Part shown: piece by piece, positions 1-8,142 of the stretch
How positions within the stretch are numbered: position 1 is the first letter of the stretch
How the letters are laid out: every line of letters begins with the position of its first letter
Source: Niabella ginsenosidivorans
GTDB lineage: Bacteria > Bacteroidota > Bacteroidia > Chitinophagales > Chitinophagaceae
Assembly (NCBI RefSeq): GCF_001654455.1
Contig: NZ_CP015772.1
Span: 1,550,001 to 1,614,000, forward strand
DNA length: 64,000 bases
Direction of reading: 5' to 3'
Position numbers and translations under genes: made by a program
The notes under the pieces: model-generated
Database searches by the model: none
What the model was told of the DNA's origin: nothing
The model's input: the letters and a program-made list of their open reading frames with translations, nothing else

Positions 1-168
1 ATTTAGGTTTTTGGTAACAGAAAACAGGGATGCATGTCCTAACTTTGCGCTGGTTTTTAGGAATTTTACAAATTGTTAATTTCCGGCCATTACAGAAGAT
101 CTTATAAGATCAGTTTAAACCTTACAATTATTGTTAGTATCTAATTAAAAAAAGTAATTTTTTTAACT

Positions 169-915
169 ATGAGGTTTTTTGTTGTCAAAAAGATAATGCC
201 CTTTATACTGTTCCTTACTGCGGTTGTTAATCTTTCGTGGCGTTCAGATGTTCCGTTGCCCGTGAAAAGCGACCTGGGGATCATGAACCAGTACCGGCTG
301 TTTTACAATTTAGGTGTAAAATTTACTTATTATAATATTGCCTATGATAGTCTTCATCTGAACCTGCAGGGATTATCGGAAAAAGCATTTATTTATGCGC
401 TGAACGGTTTTGAGGAGCTGCAGCAGGAGGGGATTGCTAAAAATGATTCTATCATAACAATCATTGATTTTGATCAGCCAAGCACCAGCAAAAGGATGTA
501 TATAGTGGACCTTAAAAATTACAAAGTACTGTTCAATACATGGGTGGCACATGGCAAAAATACCGGAACGCTGATGGCTTCTTCTTTTGGCAACACGATG
601 TCTTCTAATAAAAGCAGTCTTGGTTTTTACCTGACGGATCAGCCTTATTATGGCGACAACGGGTATTCGCTGAAACTGATCGGATTGGAAAAGGGGATTA
701 ATGATATGGCGTTGCAGCGGGCAATTGTGCTGCATGGAGCGGCTTACGTAAGCCAGTCGAGCATTAATCAACTGGGCTACCTGGGCAGGAGCTTTGGATG
801 CCCGGCCGTTCCGCGTGAATTATCCAGGCCCATTATTGAAACCATTAAAGAAGGATCTGTTCTGTTTATTTATAACAGTTCCTATGCGCCTACCATACGG
901 TATGTATACAGCTAA
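169..915 (+). CDS. Exported murein L,D-transpeptidase-like protein
   Basis: This 248-residue protein begins with a lysine pair and a hydrophobic stretch (about residues 8-24), so it is probably exported. The C-terminal half shows the hallmark of the murein L,D-transpeptidase catalytic-domain family (PF13645 type): His189 in VLHGA, then GRSFGCPA with the presumed nucleophile Cys211 preceded by Arg207. Members are thought to act on peptidoglycan peptide cross-links in the periplasm; the exact reaction here is inferred. No Shine-Dalgarno precedes the start at 169, and Met10 (196) is an alternative start. The gene stands alone and is followed by a strong hairpin. Confidence 0.8.
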   Translation: MRFFVVKKIMPFILFLTAVVNLSWRSDVPLPVKSDLGIMNQYRLFYNLGVKFTYYNIAYDSLHLNLQGLSEKAFIYALNGFEELQQEGIAKNDSIITIIDFDQPSTSKRMYIVDLKNYKVLFNTWVAHGKNTGTLMASSFGNTMSSNKSSLGFYLTDQPYYGDNGYSLKLIGLEKGINDMALQRAIVLHGAAYVSQSSINQLGYLGRSFGCPAVPRELSRPIIETIKEGSVLFIYNSSYAPTIRYVYS

Positions 916-939
916 TTGATGATGCAATATAAAACTAAC

Positions 940-967
940 AGGGAGCCGGGCAAAAACCCGGCTCCCT
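940..967 (+). terminator. Hairpin behind the L,D-transpeptidase-like gene
   Basis: A perfect 10-bp stem (GGGAGCCGGG pairing with CCCGGCTCCC), extendable by an A-T pair, encloses a 6-base loop 25 bases after the stop codon. No T-run follows, so it may be a 3'-end stabiliser or a rho-dependent end rather than a classical intrinsic terminator. Confidence 0.65.
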
Positions 968-1341
968 ACGTTTGCAGAGAACAGATGCTTTTATATAAAT
1001 AATACCTTTTACATTAAACCCCGTTCAATAAGTAATGTCATGGAGCTTGTCGAACCATGATTCATTTGACAAACTTCCTTCGTCAGGAAAACAATACTCT
1101 TTTAAAAGTATACTACTGGTATAAGCTCTGTATCGTTTTGCTGCTGTAATATGGCATTACAACGATGCACAGGCCGGCCCGGCATGCGGCTGCGTTAAGA
1201 TCTTTACAAGAAAGGGAAACTCAATACTGATTGTTAGCTAAAACTTTTTCTGTGCAGTTCTGTGTAATCCGTGAGGGTGTTCTTTATAGAGTTTCATGTT
1301 TTTTGAGATAAAAGGGATGCAAAAAAATATCCGTATTTTTA
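968..1341. other. Non-coding spacer with repeat-like pieces
   Basis: No credible gene is visible. The spacer contains the inverted repeat TCATGG/CCATGA (1038-1060) around GAGCTTGTCGAA, a short palindrome AGTATACT (about 1108-1115), and near its right end a TCTGTGTAATCCGTGAGG stretch. The last resembles the decayed intergenic repeat family seen at 4288, 9215 and 55617. Confidence 0.4.
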
Positions 1342-3339
1342 ATGGGTATAAACGAAATTTTTATGCCCTACCGGAAATTATTTTATCTGCTGCTCAGTGC
1401 TGTAATCCCTGTTCTTTCCTTAAACGCTGCTGTAAAGCTGCCTTCCGTCTTCAGCAACAATATGGTGCTGCAGCAAAGAACGGATGCTGCGGTCTGGGGC
1501 ACTGCCGCAGCAGGAAAAACGGTTACCGTTCAAACCTCGTGGGATAAAAGAACTTATCAGGCAAAAGCGGATGTTGACGGTAACTGGAAAATAAAGGTAC
1601 ATACCCCTTCCTTTGGCGGACCCTATACGGTACTTATTTCAGAAGAGAATATCATCACGTTGAACAATGTTTTAATTGGGGATGTATGGCTTTGTTCCGG
1701 TCAGTCAAATATGGAAATGCCCCTGGCAGGCTGGGGTAAGATTATGAATTATCAGCAGGAGATTGCAAATGCCAATTATCCTGATATAAGACTGCTGCAG
1801 GCTATACATGTAACAAGTAACATACCTAAAACGGATCTTGAAGTACGTAACAACGGGTGGGATGTCTGCACTCCGAAAACAGTTGCTGAATTTTCAGCAG
1901 TAGCATATTTCTTTGCAAGAGCAGTCTATGAAAAAACAAAGATCCCTATCGGTTTGATCCACAGCTCTTGGGGAGGAACGATTGCCGAAGCGTGGACCAG
2001 CTATGAAACCCTGCAAACGCTGCCGGATTTTGCGGCAGCGGCCCAAAAAATAAAAACAGCCCCCGAAACAGATAAGGCTGGTTATGAGGCGCAGATGAAA
2101 AAATGGGAGCAGGAAAAATACAAAGCCGACAAAGGATTTGAAAATGGTGCAGCGGTATGGGCGAAGCCGGGTTTGGATATCTCCGGTTGGAAGACAATGC
2201 GGGTACCGGGACTTTGGGAAGGAAAAGGCTACCCGGATCTGGATGGAGTGGCCTGGTTCCGGAAGAAAATAACAGTACCGGATAGCTGGGCCGGTAAAGA
2301 TCTTACATTAAGTTTAAGTACGATTGACGATGATGATATTGCCTTCTTTAACGGGGTACAGGTAGGTGCAACTGTTGGTTATAATCAGGACAGAAGATAT
2401 ACTGTTCCCGCTAAACTGGTAAATAAAGGCGATAATTATATTGCTGTAAGGGTTGCTGATAACGGCGGCGGTGGCGGTATGTATGGTAATGTCAAAGAAA
2501 TGTTTCTGCGAACGGCAGATGGGCAGCAGATCGACCTTTCAGGAGACTGGCTGTTCAAAATAGCATTCTCATTTAAAGACATTCCTCCCGCGCCGCAGAA
2601 TCCTCAAAATCCCAACCGGCCTACGGTTTTATACAATGCTATGATCCATCCGGTCATCTCCTTTGCCATTAAAGGAGCCATCTGGTACCAGGGGGAATCG
2701 AATGCCGGCAGGGCGTACCAGTATAGAGAGCTTTTCCCGGCAATGATCAAAGACTGGCGCTCCAGATTTCAGTCGGGCGATTTCTCGTTTTACTTTGTGC
2801 AACTGGCCAATTATATGAAACGGGCAGATGAACCATCGGAATCTTCCTGGGCGGAACTAAGAGAGGCCCAGCTCATGACCACAAAGCTTCCCAATACCGG
2901 AATGGCAACCATCATTGATATAGGGAATGCAACGGATATCCATCCGAAAAACAAACAGGAAGTAGGCAGGCGCCTGGCACTGATTGCGCTGAATAAAATA
3001 TACGGCCGGAAAAACGAGTATTCCGGCCCGCTTTACCGGTCACAAAAAATCAGCAGGGATAAGATCATTCTGATTTTTGATCATGCGCAGGGAATGACGG
3101 CTTCCGGTGGCAGCCTGAAGGGCTTTAGCATTGCAGGAAGCGATAAAAAATTTTACCGGGCGGATGCGGAGATAAAAGGAAATACCGTTATTGTTTCATC
3201 AAAAAATGTAAAAAGCCCGGTGGCTGTTCGCTATGCCTGGGCAGATAACCCCGAAGCCAGTCTTATAAACAGCGCGGGATTGCCCGCTTCACCGTTCAGA
3301 ACAGATAGCTGGGAGGGCATTACAAAGGGCGTAAAGTAG
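1342..3339 (+). CDS. Sialate O-acetylesterase (SGNH hydrolase)
   Basis: This 665-residue exported esterase probably removes O-acetyl groups from sialic acids or similar acetylated sugars. The signal peptide is hydrophobic at about residues 12-28. Met8 (1363) gives a shorter, cleaner signal peptide and is a good alternative start. The SGNH fold is split: block I DVWLCSGQSNMEM holds the nucleophile Ser122, then comes an inserted beta-sandwich resembling a galactose-binding domain (roughly 230-400). The second half contains IWYQGESNAG and DIHPKNK, whose Asp and His complete the triad. This layout and length are typical of Bacteroidota sialate O-acetylesterases used in glycan breakdown. It is not in a polysaccharide utilisation locus here; no SusC/SusD gene is nearby. 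Confidence 0.88.
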   Translation: MGINEIFMPYRKLFYLLLSAVIPVLSLNAAVKLPSVFSNNMVLQQRTDAAVWGTAAAGKTVTVQTSWDKRTYQAKADVDGNWKIKVHTPSFGGPYTVLISEENIITLNNVLIGDVWLCSGQSNMEMPLAGWGKIMNYQQEIANANYPDIRLLQAIHVTSNIPKTDLEVRNNGWDVCTPKTVAEFSAVAYFFARAVYEKTKIPIGLIHSSWGGTIAEAWTSYETLQTLPDFAAAAQKIKTAPETDKAGYEAQMKKWEQEKYKADKGFENGAAVWAKPGLDISGWKTMRVPGLWEGKGYPDLDGVAWFRKKITVPDSWAGKDLTLSLSTIDDDDIAFFNGVQVGATVGYNQDRRYTVPAKLVNKGDNYIAVRVADNGGGGGMYGNVKEMFLRTADGQQIDLSGDWLFKIAFSFKDIPPAPQNPQNPNRPTVLYNAMIHPVISFAIKGAIWYQGESNAGRAYQYRELFPAMIKDWRSRFQSGDFSFYFVQLANYMKRADEPSESSWAELREAQLMTTKLPNTGMATIIDIGNATDIHPKNKQEVGRRLALIALNKIYGRKNEYSGPLYRSQKISRDKIILIFDHAQGMTASGGSLKGFSIAGSDKKFYRADAEIKGNTVIVSSKNVKSPVAVRYAWADNPEASLINSAGLPASPFRTDSWEGITKGVK

Positions 3340-3412
3340 TTTTTGGTGATTAATTTTAAATGATTACTTTGTAGTCATCATAAAAGAGTCAGCAACAACC
3401 AAAAACAGATGC

Positions 3413-4144
3413 ATGGATAAAAATGTTACCTCCTGGTTCAGCCCTTCGCTGCAAAAGGAAATGCCGATTGTTTCTTATGGCAGCTTCGGAACCGTATTAT
3501 TGCTGGTGCCTACCGCAGGCGCAGATTTCCTGGAATATGAACGATTCCTTTTAATTGACAGCCTGGTGCCGTTGATGGATGCCGGTAAGTTAAAGGTATA
3601 CTCTGTTGACAGTGTGAATAATGAAAGCTGGCTGAATAAGAACATGAACAACTGGGATAAAGCACAGCGGCACGAACAATGGAATACCTATATTTATAAT
3701 GAAGTGCTGCCTTATATAAAAAGCCAATCCGGGACGGATACTCCTGTTTTTATCAGCGGGGCCTCTTTTGGCGCCCTGCACAGCATGAACCTGTTTTTAA
3801 AACGCCCTGATCTGTTAAGCGGGGTTATTGCAATGAGCGGGGTATATGACCTGACCTATTATACTGACGGGTTTATGAATGATACTGTTTATTTTAACAG
3901 TCCCTGGCATTATATGCCTAACCTGACGGACCATGGTATCCTGGAGCAGATCCGTAAGAGCCCGCATATTCATATTTTAACAGGAGCAGGTGCGTATGAA
4001 GACCCTAAGGCCGGAGGTGAGTTTGCAAAAATTTTATACGATAAGGGCATTTACTATGAGTTTGATAACTGGGGCCCGGATTACAGGCACGACTGGCCTA
4101 CCTGGCGCGCTATGCTGCCGCATTATATAGGAACAAGATTTTAG
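3413..4144 (+). CDS. Alpha/beta-hydrolase of the esterase D / antigen 85-like family
   Basis: This 243-residue cytoplasmic-looking hydrolase has no signal peptide. The nucleophile elbow GASFG places the catalytic Ser at residue 118. His226 in RHDWPTW near the C terminus and an acidic residue around 196-197 (AYEDP) would complete the triad. The pattern fits the putative esterase family PF00756, whose members cleave simple esters, feruloyl esters or siderophore esters; the substrate here is unknown. It lies 73 bases after the sialate O-acetylesterase on the same strand. A TTACTTTG box in that gap, close to the Bacteroidota -7 element, suggests its own promoter. Confidence 0.75.
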   Translation: MDKNVTSWFSPSLQKEMPIVSYGSFGTVLLLVPTAGADFLEYERFLLIDSLVPLMDAGKLKVYSVDSVNNESWLNKNMNNWDKAQRHEQWNTYIYNEVLPYIKSQSGTDTPVFISGASFGALHSMNLFLKRPDLLSGVIAMSGVYDLTYYTDGFMNDTVYFNSPWHYMPNLTDHGILEQIRKSPHIHILTGAGAYEDPKAGGEFAKILYDKGIYYEFDNWGPDYRHDWPTWRAMLPHYIGTRF

Positions 4145-4260
4145 GTAATGCCTCCTGTTCTGAAGCCCCGGAACCCGGATCGTTTTTTCTGCGGGGATCC
4201 GCAGTGTCTGCAGGATCATTTATATGGATTGCGGCAACAATCATTTTTTTGTCTTCCGCT

Positions 4261-4278
4261 GTTCCGAAGGTTCGGAAC
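4261..4278. terminator. Hairpin between convergent genes
   Basis: GTTCCGAA and TTCGGAAC form a perfect 8-bp stem around GG, in the spacer between the converging esterase and aat genes. A smaller palindrome, CTGCGG-GGAT-CCGCAG (4189-4204), lies just upstream. Either could end transcription from the left. There is no T-run directly after the stem. Confidence 0.4.
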
Positions 4279-4287
4279 GCGGATTGG

Positions 4288-4323
4288 CGCAGATCGTTTT
4301 TTTGCATTTCAGCGGCATCTGCG
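4288..4323. repeat. Decayed palindromic intergenic repeat, copy 1
   Basis: CGCAGAT (4288-4294) and ATCTGCG (4317-4323) are reverse complements, with CAGCG just before the right arm and GGGATCATTT after it. The same layout recurs at 9215-9257 and 55617-55672, always outside genes. A second degenerate pass of the same motif (ATCGTTTTTT to GGATCATTT) lies at about 4179-4220. Confidence 0.5.
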
Positions 4324-4337
4324 GGATCATTTCCTGG

Positions 4338-4982
4338 TTACAATGATTGGGGCAGATACTGCAGAAACGCTTTTCTGTCAATCATTCGTGCGCCCATGCT
4401 TTCCAGGTATTCTGAATAGACCTGGCAGTCGATCAGTTGCACCTTTTCCTTTTTTAACTGGTCCATGTATCTGGCAAATGCGTAGCGTGATGCGTTGCTG
4501 ACAAGGCTGAACATGCTTTCGCCGCAAAACAGGGTTCCCAGGCGGATGCCATACAATCCCCCCACTAATTCATTGTTTTGCCACACTTCAGCACTATGGG
4601 CATATCCCATTTGATGCAATTCAGTATAAGATCTTACGATCTCATCAGTGATCCATGTGCCTTCCTGGCCGGCGCGTTTTACCTGCTGACAACAGCGGAT
4701 CACTTTTTCAAATGCCTGGTTAATGGTAAAATGAAAGGCACTCTTATTCAGCAGGGATCTGACCGTTTTGCTGATCCTGAATTCATCCGGGAACAATACA
4801 AAACGGGGATCAGGGCTCCACCAGAGAACGGGAGGAGTTTCATACCAGGGAAAAATGCCCTTGGAATAAGCATGTAAAATCCGTTGCGGTGTCAGATCTC
4901 CGCCTATAGCCAGCAGTCCGTCCGGTTCTGCAAGATGCACCGGAGGAAAATAAGGAGCATCAGATAGCGCGAAAATGGGCAT
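4338..4982 (-). CDS. aat: Leucyl/phenylalanyl-tRNA--protein transferase
   Basis: Aat transfers Leu or Phe from aminoacyl-tRNA onto proteins that begin with Arg or Lys, creating a primary N-degron. The 214-residue length and the family blocks fit well: GLLAIGGDL (about 22-30), YSKGIFPWY (39-47), WWSPDPR (54-60), then GGLYGI and GESMFS (about 140-158) and DCQVY near the C terminus. The gene lies 17 bases downstream of clpS on the same strand, so the pair is probably one transcript. ClpS is the adaptor that recognises the product of Aat, so the two genes encode successive steps of one degradation pathway. Confidence 0.95.
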   Translation of the reverse strand: MPIFALSDAPYFPPVHLAEPDGLLAIGGDLTPQRILHAYSKGIFPWYETPPVLWWSPDPRFVLFPDEFRISKTVRSLLNKSAFHFTINQAFEKVIRCCQQVKRAGQEGTWITDEIVRSYTELHQMGYAHSAEVWQNNELVGGLYGIRLGTLFCGESMFSLVSNASRYAFARYMDQLKKEKVQLIDCQVYSEYLESMGARMIDRKAFLQYLPQSL

Positions 4983-4999
4983 CCGGCGTTACTTTGTAA

Positions 5000-5302
5000 T
5001 CAGGCAACCAGTTCTTCAATGGTTGCAGAAATGCCTCTGTCAAGAATAGCAGTGCACATGGGCTCAAGATCCTCGTACATTCCTTCTTTTACAGCGTACT
5101 TGCCCTTGAAGTGGATGAACAGGGAACATTGCTCTGCCTGTTCATAGGTATGACCGCATACTTCCATTAATGTTTCAATAACCCAGTCAAATGTGTTTAC
5201 ATCATCATTCCATACAACCAGCTGCCAGGATGGAGCCTCAGCTGTAAGCACATCGGTTTCCGCTTCTGTTTTTGTATATGGATTTGTTCCGGATTGATTC
5301 AT
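5000..5302 (-). CDS. clpS: ClpS, N-degron adaptor of the Clp protease
   Basis: ClpS binds proteins with N-terminal Leu, Phe, Trp or Tyr and hands them to the Clp ATPase. After a variable N-terminal tail of about 26 residues, the 100-residue protein has the conserved core LVVWNDDVNTFDWV (about 28-41; the Asn-Asp pair lines the N-degron pocket) and the helical block AEQCSLFIHFKGKYAVKEG. It is the first gene of a two-gene operon with aat. The start codon lies only four bases after a perfect TATCTTTG -7 box, implying a very short or absent leader. Confidence 0.95.
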   Translation of the reverse strand: MNQSGTNPYTKTEAETDVLTAEAPSWQLVVWNDDVNTFDWVIETLMEVCGHTYEQAEQCSLFIHFKGKYAVKEGMYEDLEPMCTAILDRGISATIEELVA

Positions 5303-5306
5303 TTTG

Positions 5307-5314
5307 CAAAGATA
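5307..5314 (-). promoter_or_regulatory. -7 box of clpS-aat
   Basis: On the minus strand this reads TATCTTTG, an exact match to the Bacteroidota -7 consensus TAnnTTTG. Only CAAA separates it from the clpS ATG. No clear TTTG -33 box sits 19-21 bases upstream. Confidence 0.45.
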
Positions 5315-5525
5315 AATTATTCCTTATTAACAGGAGTTGGTGCCTTATTTGTTAGAAAAAATTAAAAAAATGTCAAAAATAAATGCTATGTATCCAATAC
5401 ACAATACCATTCATGGAATTGTAAAAAAAATAAGTTTTAAATTCAATTTAAAACAATACTTTTATAGCTATATAAATGATTGTATTTACGACTAACGATT
5501 TTGTGAAATCTTTAAAAACAGTTTA

Positions 5526-7205
5526 ATGGCAGAAAATACGTACGACGCGATTGTCATCGGCAGCGGTATTTCCGGAGGGTGGGCTGCAAAAGAGCTCACT
5601 GAAAAAGGATTAAAAGTGATCATGCTTGAACGGGGCAAGAATATTGAGCATGTCAAAGATTATGTTAACGCCGGCAAAGCCCCCTGGGAGTTCGCGCACC
5701 GGGGCAGTAAAACGCAGCAGATGATCAAGGATCATCCCGTTTTAAACCGCGATTACCCTTTGAACGAAACCAACCTTGACTGGTGGGTTGATGAAAAAGA
5801 ATCGCCTTATACAGAAATAAAACGTTTCGACTGGTTCCGGGGGTACCATGTTGGCGGACGCTCTTTATTATGGGGCCGTCAGAGTTACCGGTGGTCCGAC
5901 CTGGATTTTGAAGCCAATGCGAAAGATGGGATAGCTATAGACTGGCCGGTACGTTATAAAGAAATTGCGCCCTGGTATGACTATGTAGAAAAGTTTGCAG
6001 GTATCAGCGGCAACCGTGACGGTATTGCACATTTACCGGACGGGCAATTTATGCCAGGAATGGAAATGACCGTAGTGGAAAAAGATTTTGCAGCTAAAAT
6101 AAAAGGCCTGTACCAGGGGCAGCGTCATGTGATTATCGGCCGTACAGCCAATATTACCCAGCCCTTACCGGGGCGTACCAATTGTCAGTACCGGAACAAA
6201 TGCTGGCTGGGCTGTCCGTTTGGTGCCTACTTCAGCACCCAGTCATCCACCTTGCCGGCAGCAATGAAAACCGGCAATCTTACGTTGCGCCCGATGAGCA
6301 TTGTTACAAAAATCTTGTACGACAAGGATAAAAAACGTGCTACCGGTGTGGAAGTGCTGGATGCTACTGATAACAAAACGTACACTTATAATGCAAAGAT
6401 CATCTTCCTGAATGCTTCTACGCTAAACAGTACCTGGATCTTATTGAATTCAGCTACTGATGTTTGGCCGGGAGGTTTGGGAAGTTCCAGCGGTGAACTG
6501 GGACATAACCTGATGGACCACCATCTGGGGGTAGGCGCATCCGGTCGTGTGGAAGGGTATGAAGATAAATACACTTACGGGCGTCGTGCCAATGGTATTT
6601 ATATTCCGCGTTTCCGGAATATAAATGGTGAAAAACGCGACTATATCCGGGGTTTTGGGTATCAGGGCGGTGGCAGCAGAGGCCGCGGTAACGCTTCCGC
6701 TGAAGAGCTTTCTATTGGTGTGGGCTTAAAAGAGGCCTTAACAGAACCAGGCAGCTGGAGCATTGGTATCGGAGGTTTTGGCGAAATATTACCTTATCAT
6801 GAAAATAAGGTGACACTGGATAAGGATAAAAAAGATAAATGGGGATTGAATGTATTGGCCATTGATTCGGAATGGAAAGAGAATGAGCGGAAAATGCGGG
6901 TGGATATGAAAAATGACGCTATTGAAATGCTGGAAAAATTTGGCGCTAAAGATGTTCAGGGAAGAGAAGGCGATGGTACTATTGGCCGGGGTATCCATGA
7001 AATGGGTACTGCGCGTATGGGAGCAGATCCCAAAACGTCTGTACTGAATAAATGGAACCAGATCTGGGATGCTCCGAATGTATTTGTAACCGATGGGTCT
7101 TTTATGGTTTCAGCCAACTGCGTAAACCCATCGTTAACCTACATGGCCTTTACTGCCCGTGCCGTGGATCATGCGGTAGAAGAGTTGAAAAAACAAAACC
7201 TTTAA
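5526..7205 (+). CDS. GMC-family FAD sugar/polyol dehydrogenase
   Basis: This 559-residue flavoprotein has a Rossmann FAD-binding start (GSGISGG, residues 12-18, ending in LERGK) and the GMC C-terminal domain with the likely catalytic pair His491 (GIHEMGTARMG) and Asn534 (CVNPSLTYMAF). The cysteines in NCQYRNKCWLGCPFG (about 219-233) are typical of the gluconate-dehydrogenase-type subgroup. Such large subunits oxidise sugars, glycosides or sugar acids, passing electrons to a cytochrome. It has no signal peptide of its own; the next gene encodes the small subunit with a Tat-like signal, so co-export of the folded complex is plausible. The exact sugar is unknown. Confidence 0.88.
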   Translation: MAENTYDAIVIGSGISGGWAAKELTEKGLKVIMLERGKNIEHVKDYVNAGKAPWEFAHRGSKTQQMIKDHPVLNRDYPLNETNLDWWVDEKESPYTEIKRFDWFRGYHVGGRSLLWGRQSYRWSDLDFEANAKDGIAIDWPVRYKEIAPWYDYVEKFAGISGNRDGIAHLPDGQFMPGMEMTVVEKDFAAKIKGLYQGQRHVIIGRTANITQPLPGRTNCQYRNKCWLGCPFGAYFSTQSSTLPAAMKTGNLTLRPMSIVTKILYDKDKKRATGVEVLDATDNKTYTYNAKIIFLNASTLNSTWILLNSATDVWPGGLGSSSGELGHNLMDHHLGVGASGRVEGYEDKYTYGRRANGIYIPRFRNINGEKRDYIRGFGYQGGGSRGRGNASAEELSIGVGLKEALTEPGSWSIGIGGFGEILPYHENKVTLDKDKKDKWGLNVLAIDSEWKENERKMRVDMKNDAIEMLEKFGAKDVQGREGDGTIGRGIHEMGTARMGADPKTSVLNKWNQIWDAPNVFVTDGSFMVSANCVNPSLTYMAFTARAVDHAVEELKKQNL

Positions 7206-7215
7206 AAATCAGATC

Positions 7216-7249
7216 AGCCCTGTAAGGGCTTTAAGAACCTTACAGGGCT
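7216..7249 (+). other. Intra-operon hairpin between dehydrogenase subunits
   Basis: AGCCCTGTAAGG and CCTTACAGGGCT form a perfect 12-bp stem with a 10-base loop in the 60-base gap between the GMC gene and the subunit 3 gene. There is no T-run, so it may be an mRNA processing or stability element, or a partial terminator that sets subunit ratio. Confidence 0.6.
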
Positions 7250-7265
7250 CTTAAAATACGAAACT

Positions 7266-7925
7266 ATGAACAGGAGAGATGCTTTAACACGCGTAGGCCT
7301 TTTATTAGGCGGCAGCATTATTGGGGCCGAAGCCTTTTTGTCAGGATGTAAAGCCAGCAGTTCCAAGGCTGCGGGCTTTTCTGCTGAGAATATCGCATTG
7401 CTGGATGAAGTAGGCGAAACGATCATACCGACAACTCCCGATTCTCCGGGCGCCAAGGCGGCACAGATAGGTGAGTTTATGAAAACGATCGTAAATGATT
7501 GTTACACTGAAAACCAGCAAAAAACATTTACAGAAGGGATCGATCAGCTAAAAAAAGCCTGCAAGGACAAATATAAAAAAGACTTTGTCAGCTTATCACC
7601 GGCCGAAAAAACAGAGTTCCTTACTGCCCTGGATAAAGAGGCTAAAGACTATGTAAATACAGAAGATTATAAAAAGAAAAAGGCGGCTTTTGACCAGCAG
7701 CAGGATGACTGGGTAAAAGCAGAAGAGGCTAAAAAGAATTTTGGAGCTTCCCATTTAAAGGAAAGCTTTCCGCCTCATTATTTTTCAATGATAAAACAAC
7801 TGACCCTTTGGGGGTACTTTACTTCCAAACCGGGCGCTACGCAGGCTTTGCGGTATATGGAGACCCCGGGGAAATTTGATGGGGCTTATCCGTATAAGAA
7901 AGGAGATAAAGCCTGGGCGCTGTAA
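7266..7925 (+). CDS. Gluconate 2-dehydrogenase subunit 3-like protein, Tat-type export
   Basis: This 219-residue small subunit accompanies GMC dehydrogenases. It opens with a twin-arginine signal (Arg3-Arg4, NRRDALTRVG) and a hydrophobic core ending in FLSGC with Cys28, a possible lipobox. The body matches the gluconate 2-dehydrogenase subunit 3 family: an ENIALLDEVGETIIPTT block, a charged Lys-rich helical middle and a C-terminal LTLWGYFTS block. In known complexes this subunit carries the large flavoprotein through the Tat system. It follows the GMC gene on the same strand and ends at a strong terminator. Confidence 0.85.
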   Translation: MNRRDALTRVGLLLGGSIIGAEAFLSGCKASSSKAAGFSAENIALLDEVGETIIPTTPDSPGAKAAQIGEFMKTIVNDCYTENQQKTFTEGIDQLKKACKDKYKKDFVSLSPAEKTEFLTALDKEAKDYVNTEDYKKKKAAFDQQQDDWVKAEEAKKNFGASHLKESFPPHYFSMIKQLTLWGYFTSKPGATQALRYMETPGKFDGAYPYKKGDKAWAL

Positions 7926-7944
7926 CAGGCGGTACGGGCGCATT

Positions 7945-8002
7945 CAGATCCTGGCCTGGTAACCGGTTGCGGTAGCTGACAGGCCTGGATCTGATTTTTT
8001 TT
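7945..8002 (+). terminator. Intrinsic terminator of the GMC operon
   Basis: CAGATCCTGGCCTG (7945-7958) and CAGGCCTGGATCTG (7980-7993) form a 14-bp stem with one mismatch, followed by a run of eight T. It ends the GMC/subunit 3 transcript, so the TIM-barrel gene downstream needs its own promoter. Confidence 0.8.
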
Positions 8003-8142
8003 ATAGATATTTAAGGCTTATGGGCTGTTATTAATACTGGCTGTTTTATCCCGTCCGGAATATTGAGATTGCTGTATCTTTAGGCCATTATTAGTATAAC
8101 CAGGTATTCACCGGGTGCTGTATGAACCTTTAAAACCATGCT

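Noticed and set aside
4148-4501. Plus-strand frames over the esterase/aat spacer
   Set aside because: They run into the antisense of aat and across palindromic repeats.
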